Source: CAZNUM01 sp964539305 (GTDB lineage: Bacteria > Fidelibacterota > Marinisomatia > Marinisomatales > TCS55). Taken from it: a stretch of DNA of 56,194 bases. The stretch is taken from the NCBI GenBank assembly GCA_964539305.1, contig CAZIIM010000013.1:1-56194 (forward strand), given 5' to 3'. Shown in pieces: positions 19,306 through 28,586 of this stretch; the first letter of the stretch is position 1; each line of letters starts with the position of its first letter. The notes under the pieces were generated by a model, which searched no databases, had not been told where the DNA came from, and saw only the letters and a program-made list of their open reading frames with translations. The position numbers and the translations under genes are program-made.

Positions 19306-22072
19306 AGGTTAACCCAATTTCAATTCTCCGGGGGTTTGAAAAGAAGGTTTCATTCCGGAACCACTCTTCAATAGAGTTCACGGCTTCAGCCGTATTTTGA
19401 GATTTGGCGATTCGTTCCCAGCGGGTAAAAGTGGCTTTCCCGGAGTCGTCGTAAACCGATAATTGATTTAGATGGTCAAAGAGATTCTCAACCCGGACAA
19501 ACAGGGTCAAGTTTTTCATGGGGGCATAAAATCCTTTGAGGTCCACATTCCAGGTGAAAGGTTTTTTGGCCGAATTTTGAACCAGGGTCGAAATATCTTC
19601 GGTACTGAGGGGAGTGTACGGTAATCCTGAACCCAGCTGACCTATAACGCCAAATCCCCAGTTGACGGCGCTATAATTCAGGGACAGATTTACGGTATGG
19701 TGCTGGTCCCAGTCCAGCGGGATTAGTTGAACTTCCGGGAGAGACCCCCCGGCGATGGCATTCCGGGCCTGATTGGGATCGGAGGCGGAGCCCTTGGAAA
19801 TCTGGAAAGTGTAATCGAGACTGCCGGAGAATCCCTGGACGGGGCGCATGGAGAAGGATAAGACAACGCCACGGATATAGGCGAAATCGGAATTCTCCAG
19901 CTTGCTATAGGAGGCAGAACCGCCGAACATGGAAATTTCTTCCGCCCGGGTGCCGGTTAAATCCCGCACATCTCTGAAATAGGCTGTTACCTCTAGTGCC
20001 AGGTCCGGTGTGATCATTTGCTGTAAGCCCAGTTCACCCTGGACGGTCTTTTCTGGACGCAGATCGGCGTTGCCAACCACACCCACATTTCCTGTTCCCT
20101 GTCCAAGATCAAAATCCGGGTTCTGGTACAGCAGTTCAAAACGGGGGATCTGGAAAAAGTGACCATAGGAGAAATGAATGACACCAGTGGCCGAAAAGGG
20201 GAAGGAAGCGCCGAATCGTGGACTGAACTTGTATTTCGTGGACGTTTTCTTAAACCAGTACTTCCGGCGGTCTTTTACAGTGACGGCTGGTTCGCCTTCA
20301 TCCTGGACACCGTTATTATTCAAATCCACGTACCTGTTTTCAGGCCGGATGGGGTTGTAAATGGAGGGATCACTGGGGTCTGCCAGGATATGCCCCTTGG
20401 GATCAAAATAGTCAAATCGCAGCCCGGCATTTATGATCAATTCATTGAATTCAATTTTATCCTGAAGATAAGCGCTGAATTCAAAAGGTTTAAAGCGGTA
20501 AGAACTGGAAAAAATCGTGGAGTCGGGGAATCGCAGCGGGTGAACTAAAAAGGGATCATCGGTGTTTTCATTGAAACTGGATTTATTATCCGGGGGTCTT
20601 AGGGTGTAATCTTCGAAATCCAGCTGGTGACGCCGGAATTCCAGTCCTGTTTTTACCTGGTGCTGTTTCACGATCTGACTTGTAAGGTCAAATTTGACGG
20701 TAGTAGTGCTGGTTTTTCGATAGAAGATACTGGGGTTTGTTCCGCCCGTCATGAAACTGTAGGGAAGTGTATTGGAAAGTTTTGGATGAACATACAATTT
20801 GTAGTTCTTTTTCTCGTAAGTGGAATGGTGGTAATTCTTGTTAAACCGGGTAATTCCAATGGTGTAAAAGGTTTTTCCGGAAGGACTGTGGTTAAACTGC
20901 AGCAGATAGGTCTGCCCAAGGCGGAACCGATGGAGATTGCCGTCCGGATTGTATTTATACATGCGGTCATAATCCTGGTATTTAACGTCGTCCCGGATAA
21001 ATGTGAAACGGAGCTTGGAAAAAGGGGATATTTTCCAGACAAATTTCCCCTGGGCATACAATTTCCGGTTCCAATCCATGGGGACAAAACGGCCGTCTCC
21101 CTTGCCGGGGTAGGTGGTATCAGTACCGACGACCTCCGGGCGGTAGAGAATGAAATTGTCCAGAGAATCGGTGTAGGCCACATTTTCAGGTCTGAAACGA
21201 CGCTTCCCCTGGTAAATACCTTCGTAATAGATATAGCGTGCCGTCAGGTTATAGAACAATTTTTCTCCAAGGATGGGCCCCTCGATGTTGGCCTCAAAGT
21301 TGTTGGTGGTCAAAGGATTGAAATAAGCCGAATTCATAAAGAGGTGTGTATGACGGGTGAGGTAATCGCCACCATAATAGGTGAGGTTGTACCGGAAATG
21401 ATCGGAGCCGTCCTGGGTAACAATGTTGACGATTCCGCTCATGGCTTGACCATATTCGGCATTAAAGGCGCCCGAGATTACCTGCATTTCCTCGACTGAA
21501 TTTTTATTCACATCCACAATTGTTCCGCCATCATAAACATCTGTCATGGGCACCCCGTCAATCCAGTAGGCCACTTCACCACTCCGGCCCCCTCTTAAAT
21601 GTCCATTGACAAATCCGGCCTGGAGTTCCAGTACTTCGGAGATCTCCGTAACGGGCATTTGACTGATCATACCGCCGTCAATCACAGCCGTGGAAGCGGT
21701 CAGGTCTTTAGTAATTAAATTCCGTTCAGCCACCACTGTGACTTCCTTTCCTTCCAGGGCCTGGAGTTCCATTTGGAAATTAATTTTGGTTGTGAAGTCG
21801 CTGCGCACGTTGACCTGGGTTACGGTGGAGGGAGCGTACCCGATCATGATCGCCTTGACGGTGTAGGAACCGGGGGGTATGTTGATAATGAAGTATTCCC
21901 CTTCCAGGTCGGTGGCAGCACCCAGAGAAGTGCCTTCAATAATGATGTTGCAGCCGATCAGCGGTTCACCTGTCTCCTTATCAATCACCTTACCTTGTAT
22001 TTTCCCCGTGATACCTGCAAATAAGCACGTATTCATGGTCAGAATGAGTATGAGTTGGCGGAGATAATTCAT
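19295..22072 (-). CDS. TonB-dependent outer-membrane receptor (SusC-like), amylase operon
   Basis: 925 residues. Signal peptide (LRQLILILTMNTCLFA), carboxypeptidase-regulatory-like domain (GKIQGKVIDKETGEPLIGCN), plug (GHLRGGRSGEVAYWIDGVPMTDVY; FNAEYGQAMSGIVN) and a long barrel ending LTYGI. The start overlaps the stop of the GH13 amylase gene by 4 bp, and its 3' end overlaps the next gene by 11 bp, so translation is probably coupled. Placement after an amylase makes malto-oligosaccharide import its likely job (inference). It is paralogous to the receptor at 3321-6149; both are followed by FnIII-type proteins, and no SusD-like lipoprotein is present at either place. Confidence 0.9.
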   Translation of the reverse strand: MNYLRQLILILTMNTCLFAGITGKIQGKVIDKETGEPLIGCNIIIEGTSLGAATDLEGEYFIINIPPGSYTVKAIMIGYAPSTVTQVNVRSDFTTKINFQMELQALEGKEVTVVAERNLITKDLTASTAVIDGGMISQMPVTEISEVLELQAGFVNGHLRGGRSGEVAYWIDGVPMTDVYDGGTIVDVNKNSVEEMQVISGAFNAEYGQAMSGIVNIVTQDGSDHFRYNLTYYGGDYLTRHTHLFMNSAYFNPLTTNNFEANIEGPILGEKLFYNLTARYIYYEGIYQGKRRFRPENVAYTDSLDNFILYRPEVVGTDTTYPGKGDGRFVPMDWNRKLYAQGKFVWKISPFSKLRFTFIRDDVKYQDYDRMYKYNPDGNLHRFRLGQTYLLQFNHSPSGKTFYTIGITRFNKNYHHSTYEKKNYKLYVHPKLSNTLPYSFMTGGTNPSIFYRKTSTTTVKFDLTSQIVKQHQVKTGLEFRRHQLDFEDYTLRPPDNKSSFNENTDDPFLVHPLRFPDSTIFSSSYRFKPFEFSAYLQDKIEFNELIINAGLRFDYFDPKGHILADPSDPSIYNPIRPENRYVDLNNNGVQDEGEPAVTVKDRRKYWFKKTSTKYKFSPRFGASFPFSATGVIHFSYGHFFQIPRFELLYQNPDFDLGQGTGNVGVVGNADLRPEKTVQGELGLQQMITPDLALEVTAYFRDVRDLTGTRAEEISMFGGSASYSKLENSDFAYIRGVVLSFSMRPVQGFSGSLDYTFQISKGSASDPNQARNAIAGGSLPEVQLIPLDWDQHHTVNLSLNYSAVNWGFGVIGQLGSGLPYTPLSTEDISTLVQNSAKKPFTWNVDLKGFYAPMKNLTLFVRVENLFDHLNQLSVYDDSGKATFTRWERIAKSQNTAEAVNSIEEWFRNETFFSNPRRIEIGLTYGI

Positions 22073-23752
22073 GATTGTTCTTTGAAAATTAAACCACTGT
22101 GCCCCGGCAGGCTGGAAAATCCTGAAAGGGGTTTGGATGATATCAGTAATTTAAACCTGTTTGGGTCGAACCCCGGAATAAAATCGGTCCAATTCCTCCA
22201 GTCGCGATCCGTGGAGTTGAAAATAGCGATGATCCGATCTCCGTCCAATGTCCGTTCAAAACCAAACAAACCGCGCTCATCATCGACCAGGATTGTTTTG
22301 TAAGCCCCCGACTGTAAAACGGGGTTCTTCATGCGCAGGTGACAAAGGGTCTGGTAATAGCGGAAAAGATCCTGGTCAAAATAGACGGAATCCACAGGTC
22401 GTGAACCTTCACAGTCTGGCAGGTGGTCGCAGAAATGGGCCTTTTCGGGCTCATAATCCAGTTCGGGCCAGACCATGGGTTTGCGGCAATCGGGGTCATC
22501 TGCGCCCCACATGCCTGCTTCATCACCGTAATAAATATAGGGAGCGCCGATGTAGGCGAACTGAAAAGTGAGGATGGCTCTTTGAATATCTCGCTCCTGC
22601 TGGTTGGGCTTGCGGATATCAAACTCCCGGTTGTACCAGGTATTATTGGCATGGTCAATTATTCTGTCCGGATTCACAAGGGCCGAGGCGAAGCGTTCTG
22701 AATCGTGACTGCCGAGGACGTTCTGAAGGACGAATAGGGATTCGGGAGGGTATTCATTTCGCACTTCTTCCAGCCGTTTGTCCAGTTTGCTGGAGGCTAT
22801 TTTGTCCTTTTTATTTATAAAATAAGCAAACATGGCATCCCCAAAACGGTAATTCATGACAGCGTCAAAACGGTTGTTCGTCAACCAGGGGGCAGCATTA
22901 TACATTTTACCCTGCCACCAATCCTCCCACCACACTTCCCCTGTTAAATAGGCGTCTGGATTGATTTCCCTGACCCAGGATCCGAACAGGGTCCAGAACN
23001 NNNNNNNNNNNNNNNNNNNNNNNNNNNNNNNNNNNNNNNNNNNNNNNNNNNNNNNNNNNNNNNNNNNNNNNNNNNNNNNNNNNNNNNNNNNNNNNNNNNA
23101 ACCATTCAAAGTAGGGGCTTTTTTCTCTGTGTTTGATGACATCCTGAAAGGCCCAGAAGGTGAGCCCCACATGATTGAAAACACCGTCAATAATAAGGTG
23201 CATCCCCCGGGAATGGATTTCCTGAATCAGTTGCAGAAACAACCGGTCTGCGGCCGTCCATTGCCATGTAGCCGGATCAGCAGGGTCTTCCAGGGCAATG
23301 ATTTTTCGGTCCCCTTCAGGATCGGGACCAAAGTTACAATCGATGTGATGGTAGTAGGCAGCGCCGTACTTATGGGAAGAGGGGGAATCAAAAACCGGAT
23401 TCAGATAGAGGGCATTTACGCCGAGGCTCTGGAGGTAATCCAGCTTGTGGCGGATTCCCTGCAAGTCGCCCCCGTAGCGCCGAAGTTGGAATTGATACCG
23501 GAAATTCTGACCATTTCGAAGTTCCCAGGGTTGAAAAGCGTACCAGTCAGAGGTCCAGGGTGAAATGTCCCAATCGGTTTGAATCTCCCAGGGCCAGGTA
23601 CCAATAATATCGTTGGCGGTAGGATCGTTGGTGGTGTCGCCGTTGTAAAAACGGTCCGGGAAAATTTGGTACCAGATCGCCTGCTGAGCCCATTCCGGAG
23701 GCGAAGCAAACAGGGATGCAATTAAGAAACAACCCGCTATCAGTCGTTTCGT
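22069..23752 (-). CDS. Secreted GH13 alpha-amylase family enzyme, first gene of the operon, internal gap
   Basis: No ATG, GTG or TTG lies between the upstream in-frame stop (23813-23815) and the catalytic domain's start. The best signal peptide (KRLIAGCFLIASLFA) begins right after an ACG codon at 23750-23752, taken here as the start: it lies 42 bp from operator site 2, the same distance as at site 1. A single-base change ATG to ACG, or a sequencing error at 23751, is likely. GH13 motifs seen: QAIWYQIFPDRFYNGD, DGVFNHVG (region I), GEVWW with the acid/base Glu (region III), LGSHDSER (region IV). Region II with the nucleophile Asp falls in the 100-N gap, and the two sides are in different frames for exactly 100 N. 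It resembles maltogenic amylases/neopullulanases. Activity is expected but the nucleophile is unseen. Confidence 0.82.
23000..23099. other. Assembly gap (100 N) inside the GH13 amylase gene
   Basis: No duplicated flank, so this is a real gap of unknown length. It hides GH13 region II. Confidence 0.97.
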
Positions 23753-23793
23753 AAATTGTGGCAGGTGGTATTGTATGTGGATGTTAATCAGGA

Positions 23794-23819
23794 TTAGGCA
23801 CTCACTATTGAGTTACTAA
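23794..23819. promoter_or_regulatory. Candidate TrmB-type operator (site 2), between amylase operon and regulator gene
   Basis: Left arm TTAGGCACTCA, spacer CTAT, right arm TGAGTTACTAA; 9 of 11 positions pair. It is 42 bp from the inferred amylase start and 80 bp before the regulator ATG (23899), so it could control both directions, including autoregulation. Confidence 0.75.
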
Positions 23820-23898
23820 AAGATTTTACTTATTTTCTCTTGTATGCCTCAACACATAAATCTAATTACACCGTAGGCGGAAGGAGTCCGGAAACAGT

Positions 23899-24720
23899 AT
23901 GGTAGATGCCCACAAACGAATATTGGAATTATTACAGGAATTCGGTCTTTCCGTCAACGCGGCCAAGGCCTATGTAACTCTATTAAAAAATTCACCTTCC
24001 ACCGGCTATGAGATCAGTGCCCAGTCGGCGATTCCCCGCTCCGCCATCTATTCCACCCTTGCACGACTGGAAAAGATGGGTCTGGTCAATTCCGAAGGGG
24101 ATAATCCTAAAAAATATATTCCCCTGGCCCCCTCTTCGTTGATCGAACACCTGAATCAATCGCACCACGAAAACATCGACCAGCTGCAGTCGGCCTTTGA
24201 TGAACTGGATATGGATGAAGAAGCTTTTGATTTCTGGCATCTTCACGGATACCGGAATTTGATGATGAAGATGAAAGAGGCGATTCAGAATGCCCATTCC
24301 CAGATTCTGCTCAATGCCTGGAAAAAGGAGGTGGACGCCCTGGAAACAGAATTGGTGAATGCTGAAAAGAGGGGTGTTCAGGTAATTCTGTTCAGTTTCT
24401 GCCGCCTGGGTCGTTCTATCGGGGACACCATATCTTACAACTTAAAGGAAGAGGATCTCAATCGGATCTGGAAACCAAAGGTCGTCATGGTGGTGGATCA
24501 TGAAATCACCATCATGGGGAGTGCCCAGGGAGATCATAATCGTGCCATTTATACGTCAAACCCGGCCATTACAAAAATTGCTTCGAATTATATTGTACTG
24601 GATATTACACTGGCAGGCCATCGCCTGAAACTGGACGTCAATCCTATCGTCCAGGACATTATGCAAAAGGATGAGTTCGATCTGGATAAACTCATCCAAG
24701 AAGCCAATCCCAACCTCTGA
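23899..24720 (+). CDS. TrmB-family sugar-responsive transcriptional regulator
   Basis: 273 residues. Residues 1-75 form a TrmB-type winged helix (LQEFGLSVNAAKAYVTLLKNSPSTGYEISAQSAIPRSAIYSTLARLEKMGLV). A linker helix follows, then a TrmB effector-type domain from about residue 115 to 235 with the family's PLD-like region (AHSQILLNAWKKEVDALETELVNAEKRGVQVILFSF ... VVMVVDHEITIMGS). AAGGAG lies 13 bp before the ATG. TrmB proteins bind maltose, maltodextrin or other sugars and repress or activate sugar genes. It sits between the amylase operon and the GH57 operon, and a repeated palindrome occurs next to it and in front of neighbouring glycan genes, so it is the prime candidate for the regulator of those sites. 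Confidence 0.87.
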   Translation: MVDAHKRILELLQEFGLSVNAAKAYVTLLKNSPSTGYEISAQSAIPRSAIYSTLARLEKMGLVNSEGDNPKKYIPLAPSSLIEHLNQSHHENIDQLQSAFDELDMDEEAFDFWHLHGYRNLMMKMKEAIQNAHSQILLNAWKKEVDALETELVNAEKRGVQVILFSFCRLGRSIGDTISYNLKEEDLNRIWKPKVVMVVDHEITIMGSAQGDHNRAIYTSNPAITKIASNYIVLDITLAGHRLKLDVNPIVQDIMQKDEFDLDKLIQEANPNL

Positions 24721-24781
24721 CAAAATCGTTTGATTGGTGGAATCATTGTGAACGCTGAGCGTCCTTTTGTGTCCCATTATT

Positions 24782-24807
24782 TCAGTTACTCAGAGCTGAG
24801 TTACGGA
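24782..24807. promoter_or_regulatory. Candidate TrmB-type operator (site 3), upstream of the GH57 operon
   Basis: Left arm TCAGTTACTCA, spacer GAGC, right arm TGAGTTACGGA. The inner eight bases of the right arm (TGAGTTAC) are the perfect core, and the left core matches 7 of 8. The right edge is 43 bp before ATG 24850. A short weak hairpin (ACGC-TGA-GCGT, 24752-24762) lies between the regulator gene and this site. Confidence 0.72.
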
Positions 24808-24849
24808 TTAAATTCTTTCCATCCCCGGGGGTCTCTTCCAGAATAAATC

Positions 24850-26931
24850 ATGAAAACAGTACAATTTATTTTTGGCGTTCATAACCATCAACCGGTGGGG
24901 AATTTTGATTTTGTCTTTGAAGAAGCTTTCCGGAAGAGTTACTTACCCATGGTGGAATTGCTGGAGCAGTTCCCCAATATTGCGACGGTATTGCATTTCA
25001 GTGGTTGTTTACTGGAGTGGCTGGAGCAAGCGCATCCCGACTATGTGGACCGAATCCGGAAACTGGCTGAGCGGGGCAATATTGAAATCATTGCCTCTGG
25101 ATTTTATGAACCGGTCTTGTCGGCGATTTCGGAAAGGGATCGCCAGGGTCAAATCAGGAAAATGGACCACTATATTCGGGATCGATTCCATTATCAGGCG
25201 GAGGGCTTATGGCTCACGGAACGGGTGTGGGAGCCGCACCTGGCAAAATCCATTGTCGATGCAGGCATTCAATATCTGGCAGTGGATGATTACCATTTCC
25301 TGGCCAGCGGGATGGAACAGTCCGCGCTTACGGGATACTTCAATACGGATGAGGAAGGGCGTGTATTGGGACTGTTTCCCATCAACCAAAAACTGCGCTA
25401 TACCATCCCTTATGCCGATCATCAGGAAGTGCTGGATTATCTTCAGTCGTTCGCCACAGAATCGGGTGAAAATGTGATCGTCATGATTGACGACGGAGAA
25501 AAATTCGGTGTCTGGCCCGGGAGTCATGCCCTGTGCTGGAAACGGCGTTGGATGGAACGTTTTTTCACTTTGCTAGAAGAAAATCAGGCTACCATTAGGA
25601 CAACCACCTTAAAGAATTATTTTCATCGGCACCGTCCCCGGGGGCGGGTGTATCTGCCGACGATCAGTTATTTTGAGATGAGCGAGTGGACGCTACCTGC
25701 TGATCAGGGGGAAACATTTCACCAGCTGGTCAGGGAATATTCAGATCACGACCGCTGGCCCGGGATCAAGCCCTTTATACGAGGGGGCATGTGGCGCAAC
25801 TTCCAGCAACTTTATGATGAATCCAACTGGATGCAGAAGCGGGTTCTGACCACATCTGACCGCCTAAACCGGGCCCTGAAGGAAGGAATAGAGTTCCCGG
25901 AACTGGAAATTATTCAGGATTATATCTGGCGGGCCCAGTGTAATTGTGCTTACTGGCACGGCATTTTTGGGGGACTCTATTTACCGCACCTTCGTCACGC
26001 CATTTTCCAGGAGCTGCTCGCGGCCGAAATACGGATGGACCAGACACTGGGACGTGACACCCTGGGATTTGATCTGGACAATGACGGTGCTGTGGAATTC
26101 CGCTTGAATTCGGACCTGATTAATGCCATTTTTTCCGAACGGGGGGGGGTGTTAAAGGAGCTGGACTATCGACCGGCAAAATTCAACCTACTCAATTCGA
26201 TGCGCCGGTACGGAGAATCGTACCATAGTCGGGTGGCCGGTGCCCGGTTGAATACGGTCGAAAACGGGTCAATTCATGAGCAACTGGTCGCCAAAGAAAA
26301 GGGGTTGGAACAGTTTCTGGCGGTGGATCCATTCCCCCGCTCCGCCTTCCTGGACCATTTCTTTTCAGAAAAAATCCCTCTGCGCGAGGTGAAAAAAGTG
26401 TTTCCGGAACAGGGGAATTTTCATTCCCGCATCTTTCAGGTGGAAAAATCGGATCACCTTCACTTTTCTGCTCACGGAATGGCTTTTGGGAAAAAAGTTG
26501 GACTAGCGAAAACCATCGTTTTAACCGAGAATTGTCTGCAGGTGCAGGTCAATATCAATAATGAAGATCAGGATCCATTGAAGGGCTGGTACGGCATTGA
26601 AATCAACATTTCACTATTGGGTGGTCACACCCGGGATCGCTACTATGAAATTGACGGAAAACAACCGCGCCGGTTTTACCTGGATAGTGATGGAAGTGAG
26701 AAAAAGGTGAATTCAGTGGCGCTGGTCAACGAGTGGGATCAGTTTCGCGTGACCGTTGAATTTCCGGTGACATCGTTATGGCGATTTCCGGTGGAAACCG
26801 TCACCATGAGTGAATCCGGGTTGGAGCGGATTTACCAGAGTTCGGTACTGATTCCTCACTGGAAATTGAATTTAAAGCCGGGGGAAAGTTTTCAAGCGAC
26901 TGTCGAATTGAAGGTGGAACCATTACCATGA
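24850..26931 (+). CDS. GH57 4-alpha-glucanotransferase / alpha-amylase
   Basis: 693 residues, close to the 659-residue Thermococcus litoralis 4-alpha-glucanotransferase in architecture. All five GH57 regions are visible: HNHQP (about residue 12), GCLLEWL, GLWLTERVWEP with the nucleophile Glu, MIDDGEKFGVWPG with the acid/base Asp, and CNCAYWHGIFGGLYLPHLR. A C-terminal beta-rich domain (about 400-690) follows, as in the Thermococcus enzyme. No signal peptide, so it acts in the cytosol, where it would disproportionate imported maltodextrins into chains suitable for phosphorolysis. It is the first gene of a four-gene operon, its stop overlaps the phosphorylase start by 4 bp, and operator site 3 precedes it. 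Confidence 0.9.
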   Translation: MKTVQFIFGVHNHQPVGNFDFVFEEAFRKSYLPMVELLEQFPNIATVLHFSGCLLEWLEQAHPDYVDRIRKLAERGNIEIIASGFYEPVLSAISERDRQGQIRKMDHYIRDRFHYQAEGLWLTERVWEPHLAKSIVDAGIQYLAVDDYHFLASGMEQSALTGYFNTDEEGRVLGLFPINQKLRYTIPYADHQEVLDYLQSFATESGENVIVMIDDGEKFGVWPGSHALCWKRRWMERFFTLLEENQATIRTTTLKNYFHRHRPRGRVYLPTISYFEMSEWTLPADQGETFHQLVREYSDHDRWPGIKPFIRGGMWRNFQQLYDESNWMQKRVLTTSDRLNRALKEGIEFPELEIIQDYIWRAQCNCAYWHGIFGGLYLPHLRHAIFQELLAAEIRMDQTLGRDTLGFDLDNDGAVEFRLNSDLINAIFSERGGVLKELDYRPAKFNLLNSMRRYGESYHSRVAGARLNTVENGSIHEQLVAKEKGLEQFLAVDPFPRSAFLDHFFSEKIPLREVKKVFPEQGNFHSRIFQVEKSDHLHFSAHGMAFGKKVGLAKTIVLTENCLQVQVNINNEDQDPLKGWYGIEINISLLGGHTRDRYYEIDGKQPRRFYLDSDGSEKKVNSVALVNEWDQFRVTVEFPVTSLWRFPVETVTMSESGLERIYQSSVLIPHWKLNLKPGESFQATVELKVEPLP

Positions 26932-28586
26932 TAAAAATTGCCTATTTCAGCGCAGAGATTGGAATTACCTCCAGCCTTCCTACCTACAGTGGCGGCCTGG
27001 GGGTGCTGGCGGGAGACCATATCAAAGCGGCTGCCGATGCAGGACTACCTTTGTGTGGCGTTACTCTATTATATAAGGAGGGATATTTCAAACAACGGGT
27101 GGATGAATCCGGTTTTCAGACCGAGACCTATCCCCGTTACGACCCTGAGCCATTGCTGAAAAAACTTCCTGTTTCGCTTTCTCTGCCCCTTAGGGGACGA
27201 AAGGTTTGGATTCATGCCTATGAACTGACGTATGTGGGAATCAGCGGCAACAAGATTCCGGTTTATTTTCTGGATACGGATGTGGAAGAAAATGTGCAAG
27301 AAGATCGCATCATTACCCTGCGCCTCTACTCGGGAGATAAGGATCATCGTATTCTCCAGGAGGCCATTTTAGGATTTGGCGGTATTTTATTGTTAGAAGC
27401 TCTGGGTCACAAGAATATTGAAACCTACCATATGAATGAGGGACATTGTGCCTTCCTGACCCTGGAGCTGTTGAAAAAGTTTAAAGGGGATGAATCCAAA
27501 GTCCGCTCCCATTGTCATTTTACGACCCATACACCGGTCCCCTCCGGCCACGACAATTTTGCATTCAAACGTTGTCAGGCGCTCCTGGATGGTCTGATTC
27601 CGGATAGCCTGGGATTACCCTCCATGATTCAGGATGAGCGGTTGCATCTGACGGAGCTGGGCCTCTATTTCAGTCGTTCGGCCAATGCCGTTTCAAAATT
27701 GCACCAGACGGTGGCTCAGGAGCAGTTTCCCATGTTTCAGATCGATTCCATTACTAACGGGGTTTACCACCCGTATTGGGTAGGGCTGGAATTACGGAAA
27801 TTGTTTGACCGGCGACTCCCGGGGTGGCGGGAGAACCCGGACGCATTATTGAACATTGATTCAATACCGGAAGAGGAGTTATTGCGGGCTTTCAAGGCCC
27901 AGAAAAAGTTATTGCTGGGATATGTGAACTCCCTGACGCACAAGGCTTTTTCCAACGATGTCCTGACGCTGGTCTTTGCCCGGAGGGCTGCAGCCTACAA
28001 GCGGGCGAATTTGATTTTTTCCAACCCGGAACGCCTGAAGCAGATTGGCAGGGGGCGGCTCCAGATCATTTTCGCCGGGAAGGCCCATCCAAAAGATGAA
28101 CAGGGGAAAGCCATTATTCATGATATTGTGGAACATGCCAACCAGTTATTTGGTCAGGTAAAGATTACCTTTGTCGAGAATTACAATTTATGGCTGGGAC
28201 GTTTGATTACTTCCGGGGCGGATGTCTGGTTAAACACTCCCCGCCGCCCGAATGAAGCTTCCGGTACTAGTGGTATGAAAGCGGCCTTAAACGGGGTCCC
28301 GAACCTGTCGGTTCTGGACGGATGGTGGGTGGAAGGGTACCGGGCGGGCAAAAATGGCTGGGCTATTGGGGATGCCCAAACAGCTGATGACCAGGCTGAT
28401 GCGGAACATCTTTATGATCTGCTTGAACGGGAAGTGGTGCCCGTCTACTATGATCACCCTGAGCAGTGGCTCTCCATGCGACGGGAAGCTGTTAAAACAG
28501 GGGTGCATTTCTCCGCCTACCGCATGATTCATGAATACAATCAGAAATTTTATCGTAATAAGAAAGGGGCGGTTCCATGCAATTAG
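26928..28586 (+). CDS. glgP: Alpha-glucan (maltodextrin/glycogen) phosphorylase
   Basis: 552 residues. N-terminal MIKIAYFSAEIGITSSLPTYSGGLGVLAGDH is the substrate-side motif of the thermophile-type alpha-glucan phosphorylase family. HMNEGHCAFLTLELL, FTTHTPVPSGHD, NGVYHPYW and the PLP-lysine motif EASGTSGMKAALNGV are present. It lacks the N-terminal extension of many 700-850-residue relatives, so it is a compact form. It releases glucose-1-phosphate from non-reducing ends in the cytosol, using chains shaped by the GH57 enzyme encoded just upstream (4-bp ATGA overlap). The 3' end overlaps the symporter start by 10 bp. Confidence 0.9.
   Translation: MIKIAYFSAEIGITSSLPTYSGGLGVLAGDHIKAAADAGLPLCGVTLLYKEGYFKQRVDESGFQTETYPRYDPEPLLKKLPVSLSLPLRGRKVWIHAYELTYVGISGNKIPVYFLDTDVEENVQEDRIITLRLYSGDKDHRILQEAILGFGGILLLEALGHKNIETYHMNEGHCAFLTLELLKKFKGDESKVRSHCHFTTHTPVPSGHDNFAFKRCQALLDGLIPDSLGLPSMIQDERLHLTELGLYFSRSANAVSKLHQTVAQEQFPMFQIDSITNGVYHPYWVGLELRKLFDRRLPGWRENPDALLNIDSIPEEELLRAFKAQKKLLLGYVNSLTHKAFSNDVLTLVFARRAAAYKRANLIFSNPERLKQIGRGRLQIIFAGKAHPKDEQGKAIIHDIVEHANQLFGQVKITFVENYNLWLGRLITSGADVWLNTPRRPNEASGTSGMKAALNGVPNLSVLDGWWVEGYRAGKNGWAIGDAQTADDQADAEHLYDLLEREVVPVYYDHPEQWLSMRREAVKTGVHFSAYRMIHEYNQKFYRNKKGAVPCN

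Noticed and set aside
20627..21499. 290-codon plus-strand open frame
   Set aside because: Antisense shadow of the second TonB receptor.
23735..23764. Lipobox (LIAGC) in the operon amylase
   Set aside because: The Cys is at the start, not the end, of the hydrophobic stretch; an ordinary signal peptide fits better.
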